Assembly (NCBI RefSeq): GCF_029852145.1
Contig: NC_079974.1
Coordinates: forward strand, 14,571,041-14,635,040
Direction: 5' to 3'
DNA from: Microplitis mediator
Lineage: Eukaryota > Arthropoda > Insecta > Hymenoptera > Braconidae
DNA length: 64,000 nt
The notes under the pieces were generated by a model. The model was not told the origin of the DNA. It did no database searches and saw only the letters and a list, made by a program, of their open reading frames with translations. The translations under genes were made by a program, and so were the position numbers. Positions 43,691 to 56,788 of this stretch are shown piece by piece (position 1 is the stretch's first letter; every line of letters starts with the position of its first letter).

Positions 43691-44692
43691 CTCTTTGTAA
43701 CTTTTTAACTTATGAATCGATTTGGATGGTTGAGGTGGCAATCGAAAGAGCTTGTTGGCCCTCAACTTTCCTGAAAATTTTAGATCATTTGATCAAGTAG
43801 ACTCGAAAATATTGACGAATTACGAAAAAAAAAAATTTTTTTTTTAGTTTTTTAGTGATTTCTCAGAAACGACTTGAACGATCGACTTCAAAATCTAATC
43901 AGCTCTAGAACTTTAAAAGCCGCGTCGAATGCCACTTCAACCATCTCAATCGAATAATTTGTTCGAGAGATATCGTTGGCGAAAGAAATGATAAAAAAAC
44001 GGTTTTTTTCGATTATCTTTGAAGTGACTCATCTGATCAATTTCAAAATCTAATCAGCTCTAGAACTCAAGAAAACGAGCTGATTGCCACCTCAAACGTC
44101 AAAATCGGTTGATTAGTTCAAAAGATATCGGCGCTGAAAAGTAAAAAAAATAACATTTTATGTTATTTTTTCCGGATAAATTAAAATATAATGTGCTAAA
44201 ATGTGTCTAAAATCATACCAACTCTTTCTCAATATAGTCTCTTTCGATCATCAGATAATGTCATGTAACTTGTTCCTTAGTTTTAAACATATTATCAGCA
44301 AAAAATTGAAAAAACCCAGTCTTTAATATTTTTCTCGGATATTCCATATATTATTGCTCTGACCTAAGTCTAAACTCATTCAAATCTTGATTTTGATCAC
44401 TGACATTGATTTCTGCCTCAATACATGTACTTCAGAGAACATAATCGAAAATAAAAATTTAAAAAACGCTTCTTCATTAATGATTTTTTATTCTTAACTT
44501 TTAAACTCTAGCATAAAACGTGACTTGTTAGATCTTGAAAAGCTCAAAAAAATGATGGCATGTAATAGCATTTTGGAGCTCGAAGAGCTCGAAAATATAT
44601 TCACAGTGATGTTTTCAAGCTCCTTGAGCTCGAAAACAGCGGGAAGTTTTGGGACTGGCCCACAGGGCCAACCGACGCCCAGATTTTTTTTA
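43466..44692 (+). repeat. AACTTCCCGC-family copy with (GT)n
   Basis: It starts TTAACTTCCTGCTAAGAAAA and ends with the family 3' signature GGAAGTTTTGGGACTGGCCC. (GT)~30 sits at 43623-43687, after ATGATGTCCGAGTGTATG. Non-coding. Confidence 0.7.
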
Positions 44693-45142
44693 CGGGTTTG
44701 TGTTGTCATAACAGGCGGTATAAAAGTTTAAATAATTAATCTATAAATTTTTTGCTTCTTGGAGCCCTTTTTATAAACATACTCATCAAGATGACGTCAT
44801 CAAAGTTTATAAAATACTTTTATTTCATTAATTATTAATTTTTGAAGTAACAAAAAAATTAAATTTCTAAATAATGTATGTTAAATAATTTTTGTTTTAA
44901 TTTCAAGCTATTACTGATTTCATGCACTTGTTAGGCATTATATGATTACTTTTAAAATTTTTTCATGCATATAAATTTTTTATTAACAAATAGATTGATT
45001 AAATATTTTTGAAAAAATTTTTTTCATCATATTGTTAGCGTAAGATAATAATGATTTAAAAAAAAAATGTCTTGAAAACAATATTTTATTGTTTATAATA
45101 GTTTTTTTCATATTTTGATTATTCAAATAAATAATTTAGGAA
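44693..45142. other. AT-rich sequence, no gene seen
   Basis: Only AT-rich DNA with short homopolymers; no TIRs or tandem arrays. Confidence 0.5.
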
Positions 45143-45823
45143 TCCCCGATGAAGAAAGATTTTGTCTAATCATATTTGATTATATATGTTCATATATATG
45201 ATCATACATGATTACATATAATCATATATGAAGTTATATATAATCATGCATGATTATATATGGGGTCATATATAATTATATATGACCCCATTCATAATTA
45301 GATCTGACCTTACCTGGCTGTTATAAGCCCATATATAAGTTTATATATGATCAGATCTGATTATATATGAGTCTATGTATAATTCGATATGATCATACCT
45401 CGCTGTTTTAACTCCATATATAATCATATATAAGTCTATGTATGATCAGGTCTGATCATATAAGAGTCTATATATAATTAGATATGATCATACTTGGCTG
45501 TTATAACTCCATTTATAACCATATATAAGTCTATATATGATCAGGTCTGATCATATATGAGTCTATATATATAATTACATATAATCATACCTAGCTGTTA
45601 TAACCCCATATATAATCATATATAAGTCTATACATGATTAGATCTGATCAAACATGGCTAATATAAATTCAGTATAGTCGTGCATAAGTTTATATATGAT
45701 TGGATCTGATCAGACATGACTGATATAAACTTATATGTAGTTATATATTTCTATGTATGATTAAATCCGATCAGACTTTATTGATATGAAACCTATAAAT
45801 ATTTAATTGTATATATAGTTCCA

Positions 45824-45879
<56 letters not shown>

Positions 45880-46076
45880 AATAATATGACAATTTTTTAA
45901 TATCAAAGTTATTACATTTTTATTCTGTCAACTATCAATCAAACTTAAATCCCCAATACTTAAATAATGTTGAAAGGTTTCGGCAGCAATTTAAAAGTAT
46001 CAAGTATCAATTTGATTATTTGAGTTAAGTGATGCCATAAACTTTTCTTAATTACAAGTGTAGAACAGACTAGAGG

Positions 46077-46148
46077 ATCAGACTACAATCCATCGATAAC
46101 CAAAGCAGCATCGACATGGGACATTAATTGGACGGGTGACCTCGTAGT
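46077..46148 (+). other. 5S rRNA-derived module with a 5-bp gap
   Basis: It reads ACCAAAGCAGCATCGACATG, with TTAAG lost against the copy at 36787, then GGACGGGTGACCTCGTAG. The box-C block is unchanged. Confidence 0.7.
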
Positions 46149-46157
46149 AAAATAGTA

Positions 46158-46568
46158 CACGGAAAAAAAATTCGACGAAAAATTCCAATATTACTATCGT
46201 AATCCTGGACTATACTTTTATTATCTGTAACTTTCAAATATATGATACGAAAATTTACAGTTTGTAAAAGATTTTTTACTATTCACTATCGTAATTTTAT
46301 TAAGAGCTTGTTGTATAAAATTCAATAAGAAATATTACAATGTTACTATCGTAAATAGTAAAAGAATAAAAAATGAGATTTAATTATAATATTTATTCTT
46401 TTATTCTTCCTCTTAATTTACAGTGCTGCCTCTATGTTTTTACAATACAAGTCACAAAAATTACGATAGTTGAATTGTAAATTTTTTGACATGGTATAGT
46501 ATATGCCATCTGAAGCGTTTCCGTATGAAAGACAAATGTCACAATACCATGATGTGATGCTTGTGTGA

Positions 46569-46609
<41 letters not shown>

Positions 46610-47782
46610 AATGATGACATCTACTTTGTCTGTATTATTTGTGGTTCAACTATATATATTTATAAATCAGTTCATCTCTACCCAAAGCGTAGTGCAGAAA
46701 TAGAGGTTATTTTTCATGACGTTTTTCGGACAATTGTAAATAAGAAATTTAAAAAAAAAACTGTGCTTTCTTCATAACAAACCTACATAGATTCTGGAAT
46801 ATAATAATTTGGTAGTGTAAGTATAATTTATACTATTTAATTTTTATTAAACTGAATATTCTGTGGGTATATCGTTCGTTTTAAAATTATTTATCTGGAC
46901 ATGAAGTTTATTTTTATAAACAATTTAGTAGTATTATGTGGTCATAGGATAAATGATTCTAAATGAATGAAAATTTATTTTTTCTAATAAATTCAATTCT
47001 CCTAATTTTGTTACAGGATATTCTTCATTTGTCGACAATAACCTCAAATTATGGACATTTAAAGTTTCTTTATGGATACTGAAGTTAGCAGACGCCTAAT
47101 AATTTTTGGATTTTTTTACAAATGATAAATTATAGAAAAAAAGTATTCGAAAAAATTGCACCTATGGTTTTTTAAAATTTTCTACATGTGCGTATTTTGA
47201 ATACAAAGAAATGAGTTATTTATTCAAAAGGAAAAAATTATAATACTTTTGGAATCTGATGTAATATTATAACTTATAAAGTTAAAATAATTAATACTAA
47301 ATTTTATATATACCAAAAAAATATATTTGAAAAAATATTAAATAAATATTTTATTATTACTACTTCAACATGTTTTATTTTTATTTCGAGATTGTATTTT
47401 CCTTCTTAATTTAACTGTTAAAAAAAAAAAAAAATTCCAAATGATAAATTTTTCTTTTCTATTAATTATAAGTTCTACTTTCTTAAGAAAATATATTTTA
47501 CTCCATTGACTTCTAATTATTATTTTATATTTAAAGAAATTCTACATTACCGACTCATTCATTTTACGATAGTTGTATTAGAATTTATGTTGACGCAAAT
47601 TGTATAATTTACTCTATAGTATCTGATTTTTTCTTTCAGGTAGTAGTATAAATTATAAAATAAAAATTACGATAGTCTATTGTAAAAATTATTATTGAAA
47701 ACTTATAGTCCAGCGTTACAATACTATATAATGAAAATTACGATAGTTAAATCGTAAAAAATCCGTGAATTTTTTTTCCGTG
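46158..47782. mobile_element. 1.6-kb CACGGAAAAAAAATTC TIR element, TA target duplication, with empty site
   Basis: The ends CACGGAAAAAAAATTCGACG and GAATTTTTTTTCCGTG are flanked by TA (46156-46157 and 47783-47784). The empty site is in sister copy B at about 36870 (AAAATAGTAGTCAACGG). It contains (AT)~19 at 46569-46607 and AT-rich filler. The weak frames at 46432-46777 span the microsatellite and are not genes. Confidence 0.9.
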
Positions 47783-48072
47783 TAGTCAACGGATAATAAT
47801 TTTTTTTTTTAATTATTTAATTTTAACCGACATTTATATTGATAAAGACAATAAATCCTAATTTAATTACTTAATTAATAATTTACAGATATTCTAAATG
47901 AGATTCTAAAAATGACTATATTCGTTCATGCATGATCATATATGAACATATCTGTTCATATATAAACAGATCAAGTTATGTATGATCAGACCTGGCCAAT
48001 TTTTGGATCTGATCATATATAGACAAGTATGCATGATCACATATGATTAGACAAAATCTTTTTTCATCGGGA

Positions 48073-49884
48073 TCGTTTTGTTATTTAAATCATAATTTGC
48101 ATTTACAAATATAATGGCGAAAAAAAATTTTATTCATTCAAAAATTAATTCAATTAATTTCATTTCAAAAATTAATTTATTTATTTATTTAACAATTTGT
48201 TATAAACAATTTTTTTCCCTTTATTTTAATTCTTTTCTAGAACATAAAAAACTTCAAAAACAGCAACTTGCAACAAAATAGCGAAAAAAAAGACTTTTCC
48301 AATTTATTAAGAACCATTCTGATTTTGGATCACGACAAATTCTAAACACTGACTCGATTTGACAACAAACAAATTGCTGTAACTTTGCAACTATTGCAGA
48401 TACAGTTTTTGACCTCCAAGTCGTTTTTATGCAGTATGACTGAAGCTTTCTTATAAATTTTTAACCTAACGTTTATCTGTTATAGTTCTCTAGCTACACG
48501 CATTTGTTTATAAGAATTAGCATATTTTCTATTTCTTACAATGCTTATATCTCATAAACAAATAATGTTATGACAAATATTTTTCAGGACTTTTTTGTTA
48601 CCCGATTATTAATCTATTTAAATATATTATTTTATATATTTTCAACCTTAATTGTTTATGTGATTTTGGAATAAAAAATGTATACCCGAATAATTATTTC
48701 CTTTATACCTCGAATAGAACTTGAAATTAATAGTTTTATAATAAGGAACTTCGTTCCTATCTGGTGTCCCACGATACCACACGGTTTTTTTTTTAAATAC
48801 TACAAAAAATATAAGGAATAAAGTTGACATATTTGAATGATTATTTTTTTTTCATAAAAAAATTAGATGTAAAATGAAATATCTTGGAAACTATTAAGAA
48901 GTTATCGAGACAAACTAGTATCATTATTTTTGGGATTTAATAAAGAACAAAATGAATTTCGAACGAATTCTCTACGAGCAATAGTTGCTGAGATAAAAAT
49001 TATTAAAGCTTGAAAAACGAGAAAGCGAGTAATTTGGCCCGTGCGCTGATAAACAAAAGGCTGTGACTCGGCAGCAAATTGAAATTATTGAAAATTTGTT
49101 TTTATTCCGTAAGTAAATCATATATCTACCATAAAAGAAATTGGTAACTCCAAAAAAAATTTTTTCGAATTTAGAATTTTAAAAAAGTAAAAATACCTTT
49201 TTGTTAAATAAAAAAAGAAAAAATTAAAAATAAATCAAATTACCATATAGATAATTTATTTAAGCAATTACGGGTAATGACAGTTAAAATAATTTTTTTT
49301 TCCTAAAAAAATGCGATTGGAAAATTTTTGAAATTTATTAACATTTAACAAAATGTAAAAAATATAGACTTTTTTAATACAACAGAAATTCATCTCGCAA
49401 AATTCTGAATCGAATGGTATGTGCGAATTTCGGTTGATTTTTTTAAATTTTTCCTCTATAAATTTTCAGTGTAAGGACTTTTTTATCTCAGCAACTATTC
49501 GTCATAGAGACATCGGTCAAAGTTCATTTTGTTCGTTATTAAATCTTAAACATAATGATACCATTTTATCTCGATAACTTCTCAATAGTTTTCGAGATAT
49601 TCCATTTGACAGCTAATTTTTTTTATAAAAAAAAATTTTTTACACCAATTTAGGTAAACTTTTTGTTATAAATTTTTTTGAAAAGAAAAAATTTTTCAAA
49701 ATCGGTTTGTACGAACGCCAAAACTGATCTTGCACCGTTTTTTCGTGCGTATCGGCTGGACTAATTGGTAAATATTCAAAACAGCTATGCCAGTAGTTAG
49801 TTTCGTCCACGATCCGTTGAGGGCGCAAATATTCGGCACTTATGTATAGAAATTTAAATAGTAGCGAGTATTCAAAATAACAAG
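48073..49884. other. AT-rich stretch with an inverted-repeat block, no gene
   Basis: Apart from the hairpin at 48845-49650 only AT-rich filler is seen. Short frames at 48648-48830 and 49640-49828 are not supported. Confidence 0.45.
48845..49650. repeat. Foldback-type inverted repeat, ~160-bp diverged arms
   Basis: The left arm (TATCTTGGAAACTATTAAGA, then AACAAAATGAA) is complementary to the right arm (TTCATTTTGTTC, then CTTCTCAATAGTTTTCGAGA). Probably a decayed foldback element with an AT-rich loop. Confidence 0.6.
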
Positions 49885-51013
49885 GGTGGGAGGAATTTTT
49901 GCTTCAAGGCAATGGGCCCGTCGACTCCTTTTAGGAGCGACCCGACGAGTTTTGGCTTTCGCTCGTTTAAGGAGTTGAGCGATGGAAAAGAGTTTACGAA
50001 TTACTCCTCATAGAGTAAAATAACGAAAATCTCCCCCGCTCGTACTCGGAGTCCGAGTAGACTTGCTAGCAGTAGGGATAACTCACGAGTGAGTATTGGC
50101 AGGGAGTGCGACGAAAACGACATCTGATGGTAACAAAAAATCATGCTCGAGAATTATAAAACATATATAAAATCAGTGTAAAAAATAAAAATTCGTTATA
50201 AAATCAAAATATAAAAATTTATAATGATATTAATAAAAAAGTGCAATTGTAGTTTTGATAGAGAAAATTAAATTAAATATACTTGGATAAAGAAGTTAAG
50301 TTTAAAAAATTTTAATAAATAATAAATTCTATTATTTTAGAATAGAATAAGGTTAACCGATAAAATCAAAACAAAATTTAGAGCGATCATAAAGCACACC
50401 AGCGCTTTCACACTTGAGGTGTGCAATAATACATGACATTTACAATGATAAAAGTTTATAAAATAGTAGAATAGTAAATTGAGTTTTTTAACAAATTTGA
50501 AGTAAAGAATTTTATTTTAAGTCATGATAATTTGCTTGTGAATCGTAACTAAGAAAGTACTAACTTATAATCTTTTTTTAACCTTCTGTTACACGCGCTT
50601 TCTCTAGTGTCTCACTCGTATTCACGCCAACTCTATTAGGTTTTGTAGTGTTGTGCGGGGAATCGCCGTATAGCGCGAGCAACAAAGGGTTAAAAAATAA
50701 TTTTTAGGCAATGATAAAAATAATTATCCAAACCGGATTTGAATCAATAAATTATAAAATATTGTTTTCACCTCAAACGATGAGCAAAGGCAAACATTAA
50801 AGACACAATAACTATTATGAACTATTTTTAAACTTAATTTTCACGTGTTTATTTTCAACGAGAGCATGATTCAACGAAGTTGTGCCCACAGCAAGCGCGG
50901 TGATCGACTCAGTTGTCCCCACCATATACTAGACTCCCTGCCAATAGTTTCATCATTTTTCATATCGCTCGCTCGAGGAGTATATCATAAAACGAGTTAA
51001 ACTCTTACTCCCT
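49885..51013. other. Repeat-derived stretch with ACTCC/GGAGT words, no gene
   Basis: Words such as GGAGGAATTTTTGC, ACTCCTTTTAGGAGCGACCC and GAGGAGTATA occur at both ends (49890-50120 and 50930-51010), like 7100-7230. The centre is AT-rich, with a more complex patch around 50590-50690 (CACGCGCTTTCTCTAGTGTC). It may be an element with GGAGT-rich ends, boundaries unknown. Confidence 0.35.
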
Positions 51014-51015
51014 AT

Positions 51016-51664
51016 CCCTGGAAAATTGTTATAATAGTTTTTTCAATTTTTATAATAATTTATTATAAACTTTATAAAATTTTACAAAATTGTGTGAAAT
51101 TTTATCAAATTTTACAAAATGGTACCCCACCTAGATGCAATAATGACATCAAATTCTCTAAAGTTTTATGAAATGTTATAAAATTTCATTTACTTATTAC
51201 TTCCCTTCTAAGATCTCACTTTATAAAATTGCATAAAATTTTATGAAGTTGTATAAAACTTTATAAAATTTCATACAATGATATAAAATTTTATCTAATT
51301 ATTACTTGCCTTTTAAGATCTTACTTTATAAAATTGTATGAAATTGTATCAAAGTTTATGAAATTTGATAAAATTTTATGAAATTTCATACAATTATATA
51401 AAATTGCATTTAATTATTACTTCCCTTACTAAGATCTTACTATATAAAATTATATGAAATTCTATAAAATTTCGCTGTACAGTCTTATAAAATTGTATAA
51501 AATTTTATATAATTTTATAAAATTGTGTAAAACTTTTATCAAATTTTATAATATTTTATAAAATTAAATTTATTTATTACGTTCCTTACTCAGATCTTAC
51601 TTTATAAAATTTTATTGAATTTTATAAAATTTTATAAGATTTTGTAAAAACTTTTTTTCCTGGG
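51016..51664. mobile_element. CCCTGGAAAATTG-ended element filled with TTTTATAAAATT repeats
   Basis: The ends are CCCTGGAAAATTGTTATAAT and ACTTTTTTTCCTGGG. The interior is TATAAAATTTTATGAAATT-type sequence with three copies of ACTTCCCTT(C/A)(T)AAGATC. The flanks are AT and TA, so the duplication is unclear. Confidence 0.55.
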
Positions 51665-52018
51665 TAGACTCGGAAATGTTTGCGAATTACGAAAAAAACC
51701 AATTTTTTTTTAAATTTTTTTATTGATTTCTCAAAAACGAGTTGAACGATCGACTCCAAAATCGAATCAGCTCTAGAACTCAATATAACGCGTCGATTGT
51801 AACCTCAACCGTTTTAATCGGTTAATTCGTTCGAGAGATATGGTTGAAAAAATAAATGGTAAAAAACCTTTGTTTCGAAAACAATGGCACAAAAAAGTAT
51901 TTTCGAGCTCGAAGAGCTTTGAAAATGCATTCACGACAATTTTTTCACGCTCCAGGAGCTCGAAAAAACAGCGGGAAGTTTTGGGGCTGGCCAGCAGGGT
52001 CAACTGATAGACCGATTT
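51665..52018 (-). repeat. AACTTCCCGC-family fragment
   Basis: It contains GAGCTCGAAGAGCTTTGAAA, GGAAGTTTTGGGGCTGGCC and GATAGACCGATTTG, the 3' signature of the family. Frames on both strands are repeat-derived. Confidence 0.65.
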
Positions 52019-52214
52019 GTTTTATTATCTTTTCGTTAGCCTACAGGGTTGTTTTTGGGCTATGGTGTTTTTTTCTCTGTAGGGTGATAGATAGAATGAG
52101 TTGGGACCATAGCGGAATCGAATCGAGATTGTAAATGATTTTAATTTAAATTTAAGTTCGATTTTTCTAACACAATTTTTTATCGGGACGATAATTTTAT
52201 TGAGAAGGAGGTAG

Positions 52215-52472
52215 TGTAACGAATGTGAAACAGATCTTTTAAAATATTTGAATAACTAAAAAACGAATGCCTTATTCTCTTGCTTTATAAAAACGCGACT
52301 AGAGTCAGTTAGTCATAATTTGACAGCATAACAGCACACATTTTGCATTTCAATAAACTATAACTTTCTTTGCCTTTCTTTCACTGCTGTTAATTGTGGT
52401 GTTATTATTACGTTTAAGTGTGTTATCATTGTAGTATAAATGATATGAATCTATAAATACTGATATACTACA
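52215..52472 (+). mobile_element. Solo LTR, 258 bp, with TATA, TCAGT and AATAAA
   Basis: It is homologous to the minus-strand LTR at 19461-19717. It starts TGTAACGAATGTGAAACAG and ends ATACTACA. Visible signals are TATAAAAA at about 52286, an arthropod-initiator-like TCAGT at 52305 (closer to the TATA than usual) and AATAAA at 52352. The flanks do not match, so the duplication has decayed or one edge is misplaced. Confidence 0.6.
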
Positions 52473-52587
52473 ATATATATAACCAATAACACCGACCGGT
52501 GTGCAAGATAACACTTACACCGAGTTAGAAGTACACTGGGCTAGCTACTAGCGAAAAATCGTTAGCCAGATAATGAAAAAATCGCTA

Positions 52588-53172
52588 CCCTTATAGGAAA
52601 AAAACAATAGGCCCAAGCTTGGCCGAGGCTTGGCGTAAAATTTAATAACTCTGGGGGAAGCTTGAGATCCAAGCTTGGCCCAAGTCTGTCTAAGCATCGA
52701 AATGATAAAACCGAGCCAAGCTTGAGTGACAGTGTTGTGCCAAGACTGCATCTTAATATTGGCCAAATATCCAGTGCCAGTATTGTGCCAAGACTGCATC
52801 TAAGTATTGACCCAATATCGAGAGCCAGTATTGTGCCAAGATTGTTGCTAAATAAGCACGTATACTTATTAAAAAAAAAAAATATTAGTAGACATGTGCG
52901 TGATGGTAACATACGGAAATGAATTTGTACACAGAGAAATCAGGTAGATCGATGAAACTAATTTTTTTTGCATTTGCTGGGTCTCGAACCTGGTCCTTCA
53001 TGGCTGCTAGGCAAGTGTCTTATCCACTAGGCTGTTACGCTATTCACAGAAGCCAGAGGTTTTTAGGTACCATTTGTTATTTAGTCTGGTAAACCAAGGC
53101 TTGTCACTTGAGTATTGGCTGAATCTTGGCCCAAGACTGTCCCCGTTGTCAATATTTTTTTTCCTACAAGGG
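52588..53172. mobile_element. 585-bp CCCTTATAGGAAAAAAA TIR element with TTGGCC words and tRNA-like module
   Basis: The ends CCCTTATAGGAAAAAAA and TTTTTTTCCTACAAGGG are flanked by TA (52586-52587 and 53173-53174). CAAGCTTGGCC and AGTATTGTGCCAAGA words are repeated at 52610-52850 and 53090-53145. The two frames at 52548-52922 translate those repeats. Confidence 0.75.
52979..53039 (-). other. tRNA-like module (A/B-box-like)
   Basis: The minus strand has CGTAACAGCCTAGTGGATAA (A box/D-arm) and, about 35 bp on, CCAGGTTCGAGACCC (B box). It lies centrally in the 52588-53172 element. Confidence 0.6.
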
Positions 53173-54416
53173 TAGCTGCTAAAGAAAATAATCCCTAGCA
53201 GCTAGCGATTATTTTTTTCAGTTTAGTTAAAAAGTTATGAAGAGGTCACATACATACATACTAGGGTGGGTTGAAGAAAAACTTTTTTTTTATTTTTCTT
53301 AGCATGGGGGTAGAATTTGTGCCTTATAAAAAAAAAATTTTTTTCAAGAAAAAAAAAATTTTTTTAGTAAACATTTTGAGGTGGCCCACTCGTTTTTTAA
53401 ATAATTAATTGATCAAACGGGGTAGTTCCAACGAAAAAAAATTTTCTTTGTCCAAAATCGTGGAAAACATCTAATAATTGTCAAATGTGATTTTTTTTTA
53501 TTCCACTTTCATTTTAATTCAAAAGAAAATGCTTTTCATTTTTGGATTTTTTACTTAAATTACAAAAGTAATAGGAAAAAAATTTTTCCAACTTCTGACT
53601 TTCAATTAGCTTTCAAGGGGACACCCTACAGATTCTAGAACACCATTTATATATTTTTTACTACCACCCGTTCTCAAGTTATTGATTAAAGATAAGTTAA
53701 TTAGTAACTCTGAAGAGTTTAATCGAAAATTTTATAAAAAGGCCCTAGGGCTATAAGCATGGTGAATTTGCCCCCGAAAGGTATCGGCTTGATACTGCTG
53801 GGATTTTTAGGTACTAATAAGATATTAAGATCCTGAGAGTTTCAGCTTTTGAAACCAATCGGTCTTCGAGAAAAAGCCAAATATGTAAAAATCAGATAAA
53901 ATGAATATTCTCAGAGACTATTTTATCGATTGACTTATACTCGGGATATGTTTTGGGGGTCGATAGTAGCTCCTCGGAAAAAAATTGGGAGCTTGATCGG
54001 TCGACAACAACCTCGAAAAAAATGACTTTTTAGTTTTAATTTCGACTTTTCACGATGTTACGGTTCTGGTACAATTATGAAATAATTTTTTTTGGATTCC
54101 TCATCCAATTTCCTATAGACTTAAGTGCTTTCAAAATTTTCAAAAAAGGTACGCCATATAGAAAAACAATAAAAACCACTTTTTAATTAATTACGTAGTT
54201 TTTTTTTGCAGTAATATTAAAATTTTTTTCAAATTGTCGCTTTTAGTCATTGAATATGGTATGTTATCGACTCAGTCGTCTTATGTGCAAAAAGATCCGC
54301 ACGACCGACGCGCCCACTGGCGTATTTGGTCGTATATACAACAGCTGACAAAAGTGTTGTTTATGATCTGAATCTGAGAGATTGTCTGTTCACATTTTAT
54401 TTATGAAGCTAATAAA

Positions 54417-55434
54417 ATGACTCCAAATAAAACAATCAATGATAAGTGTTGCATTTGCTCAAAAATAGTAAAGAAAGTTCCGGGAACTCCTAAAACTTTA
54501 TTAACAGAACAAGACATTGATGAGTTTTCTGCAGTATTTGATGGTGAATTTTTTACTGGTGATATTGTTTGTGGTAAATGTCGTGTAGAGATGTATAAAA
54601 AAAGAAAAGTTGAACCGGTGGTTTTTGATGCTGAAGATGGATCTGAATCTATCGTTAGTGGAATGTTAGAACGAACGGAGTCTAGTCTGTCACACATGGC
54701 ATTGTCTCAGTCAAGTTCAGATGATCCTTCTTTTAGAGTCAACATTACTCCTACCGATTGTACAGAGTACGTTGAGATTCGTATGAAAAGAACTATTTCA
54801 TTAAGATTGCCTCATTTTTGCATAATATGTATAGTAAGCGTCTTACTTCCGACTCAGAGTTTTTGGATGAAGTCATCGAAACAATGAAATCGCAAAATAA
54901 TGTAGTAAATACGTTAGCTGAAGACGTTCAAAAAAATGGCTGGCAGCGAAAAAAATTGCCGTTTCAAACAATTTCATCTGAAACTCTTGAAGACTTTCCA
55001 GAAATGACAGAAAATGATCTGCGTATTTTTTTCACTGGTTCCTATCAATTGAAACAGGCTGTTTCCTATTTAGCAGAAATGCTTGATGAAACAGGTAATC
55101 TCACTATTCAATATGTGAAAGAACAGTCAAATATACTCAAAATTCAAGTTCAATCCAGACACATTAATAGAAAGGTTTATAGATGTTTTATTGAGTATAA
55201 AAAAAATGCTATTGGTCCAAAAAGCATATTGAGGCATAGTTGTGAGTGTGCAAATGGTCTGAGAACAATTGGATGTTGCTCTCATGTTGCTGCTGTTGTT
55301 TACTATTTATCACACGGGAGATATTTAACAAAGATTTTAAGGCCTGCTTAAATACTTAGCAAATTATTTGATAGAGACAGTATTTGACCTGTGATTGAAG
55401 AGGATAGTGATGAAGACTGATAAAATATGATTAT
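54417..55434 (+). pseudogene. Transposon-encoded protein with N-terminal Cys pairs and C-terminal SWIM zinc finger, disrupted
   Basis: The first frame (54417-54887) begins MTPNKTINDKCCICSKIVKK and has a second Cys pair, VCGKCRVEM, about 35 residues on: a C-x2-C...C-x2-C zinc-binding start. A second frame (about 54782-55351), offset by one, contains DLRIFFTGSYQLKQAVSYLA, IQVQSRH and CECANGLRTIGCCSH, which fits the SWIM finger CxCx9CxH. Beyond a stop at 55350 the frame still resembles a C-terminus (SKLFDRDS, EEDSDED). Proteins of this build are common in DNA transposons and often carry a DDE nuclease between the two parts. No DDE region is present here, so internal deletion plus frameshift is likely. 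Non-functional as it stands. Confidence 0.65.
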
Positions 55435-56151
55435 ACATTTTTTTCCTCAAGTATATCTTTCATTTGTTGTTATGTATTTATAATTTACAAACTAAAATCT
55501 ATTTCCTGTTTTATATATGTATAATGTTTATAATATTTTAGTTGATATTATATGATATGAAAAAATTTAACTGCTGATGCAGAGATTATTTTTGCAAATA
55601 ACATTCAAGAACATATACAAACTAGAAAAATAATGATTCACATTTTAAACATGTAAATAAAGTAAATATTTGCTTAAAAAATGGTTTTTATTGTTTTTCT
55701 ATATGGCGTACCTTTTTTAAAAATTTTAAAAGCACTTAAGTCTATAGGAAATTGGATGAGGAATCCAAAAAAAATTATTTCATAATTGTACCAGAACCGT
55801 AACATCGTGAAAAGTCGAAATTAAAACTAAAAAGTCATTTTTTTCGAGGTTGTTGTCGACCGATCAAGCTCCCAATTTTTTTCCGAGGAGCTACTATCGA
55901 CCCCCAAAACATATCCCGAGTATAAGTCAATCGATAAAATAGTCTCTGAGAATATTCATTTTATCTGATTTTTACATATTTGGCTTTTTCTCGAAGACCG
56001 ATTGGTTTCAAAAGCTGAAACTCTCAGGATCTTAATATCTTATTAGTACCTAAAAATCCCCGCAGTATCAAGCCGATACCTTTCGGGGGCAAATTCACCA
56101 TGCTTATAGCCCTAGGGCCTTTGTAATAAAATTGTAGAGTTTTGAATATTT

Positions 56152-56788
56152 TTAACTTCCCGGTAAGAAAATTGTAAATTTTCCAAAATTCGGGAAGCTA
56201 TTGGTTTCGGTCCGATTTACGAAAATCGAATTTCCATCCGATGTCGACGTTTTGAGGTCCTAGGAAGCTATTCTGACTAATTTCAAGATGATGTCCGAGT
56301 GTATGTATGTATGTATGTACGTACGTACGTATGTAAATACCTGTATCTTTTGAACGGATGAACCGATTTTGAATTTTAAGGTTTCATTCGACGCGGCTTG
56401 TCAATATCTTGAAGCTGTGAGAAATTGAGCGTGATCGGTAGGGCTCGTTCAGAGATATTCCAATAATAAAGTTTTTCCAAAAATAATTATTTTTGGATAA
56501 CTTTTAATGTGCTCCATGGATTAATTCCAGAATGGACTGGGCTCTAGAGCTTTATAAGCCGCGTCGAATGCCACCTCAACCATCTCAATCGGTTTATTAG
56601 TTTGAGAGATATCGTTGGAGAAAAAATGGTGAAAAACGTTTTTTTTTCGAAAACAACAGCATACAAACGTATTTTCGAGCTCGAAGAGCTTGAAAATGCA
56701 TTCACAATAATGTTTTCGAGGTTTTTGAGCTCGAAAACAGCGGGAAGTTTTGGGGCTGGCCCGCAGGGTCATCTGACAGACCGATTTT
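56152..56788 (+). repeat. AACTTCCCGC-family copy in the right TIR arm
   Basis: It starts TTAACTTCCCGGTAAGAAAA, carries TATG/TACG repeats at about 56300-56335, and ends with TTTTGGGGCTGGCCCGCAGG and GACAGACCGATT. Confidence 0.75.

Larger units (their letters stand above)
45145..48071 (+). mobile_element. 5S-module TIR element (copy C) with nested CACGG element
   Basis: The ends are CCCGATGAAGAAAGATTTTG (preceded by an extra C) and CAAAATCTTTTTTCATCGGG. The flanks are compatible with an AT duplication if the extra C is counted in the left end, but this is not certain. It contains the TATATGATCAG minisatellite (45170-45780), (AT)~25 at 45828-45877, a 5S-like module, and the element 46158-47782. 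Confidence 0.7.

Noticed and set aside
46432..46777. Frames with tyrosine-isoleucine repeats
   Set aside because: Translation of the (AT)n tract inside the CACGGAAAA element.
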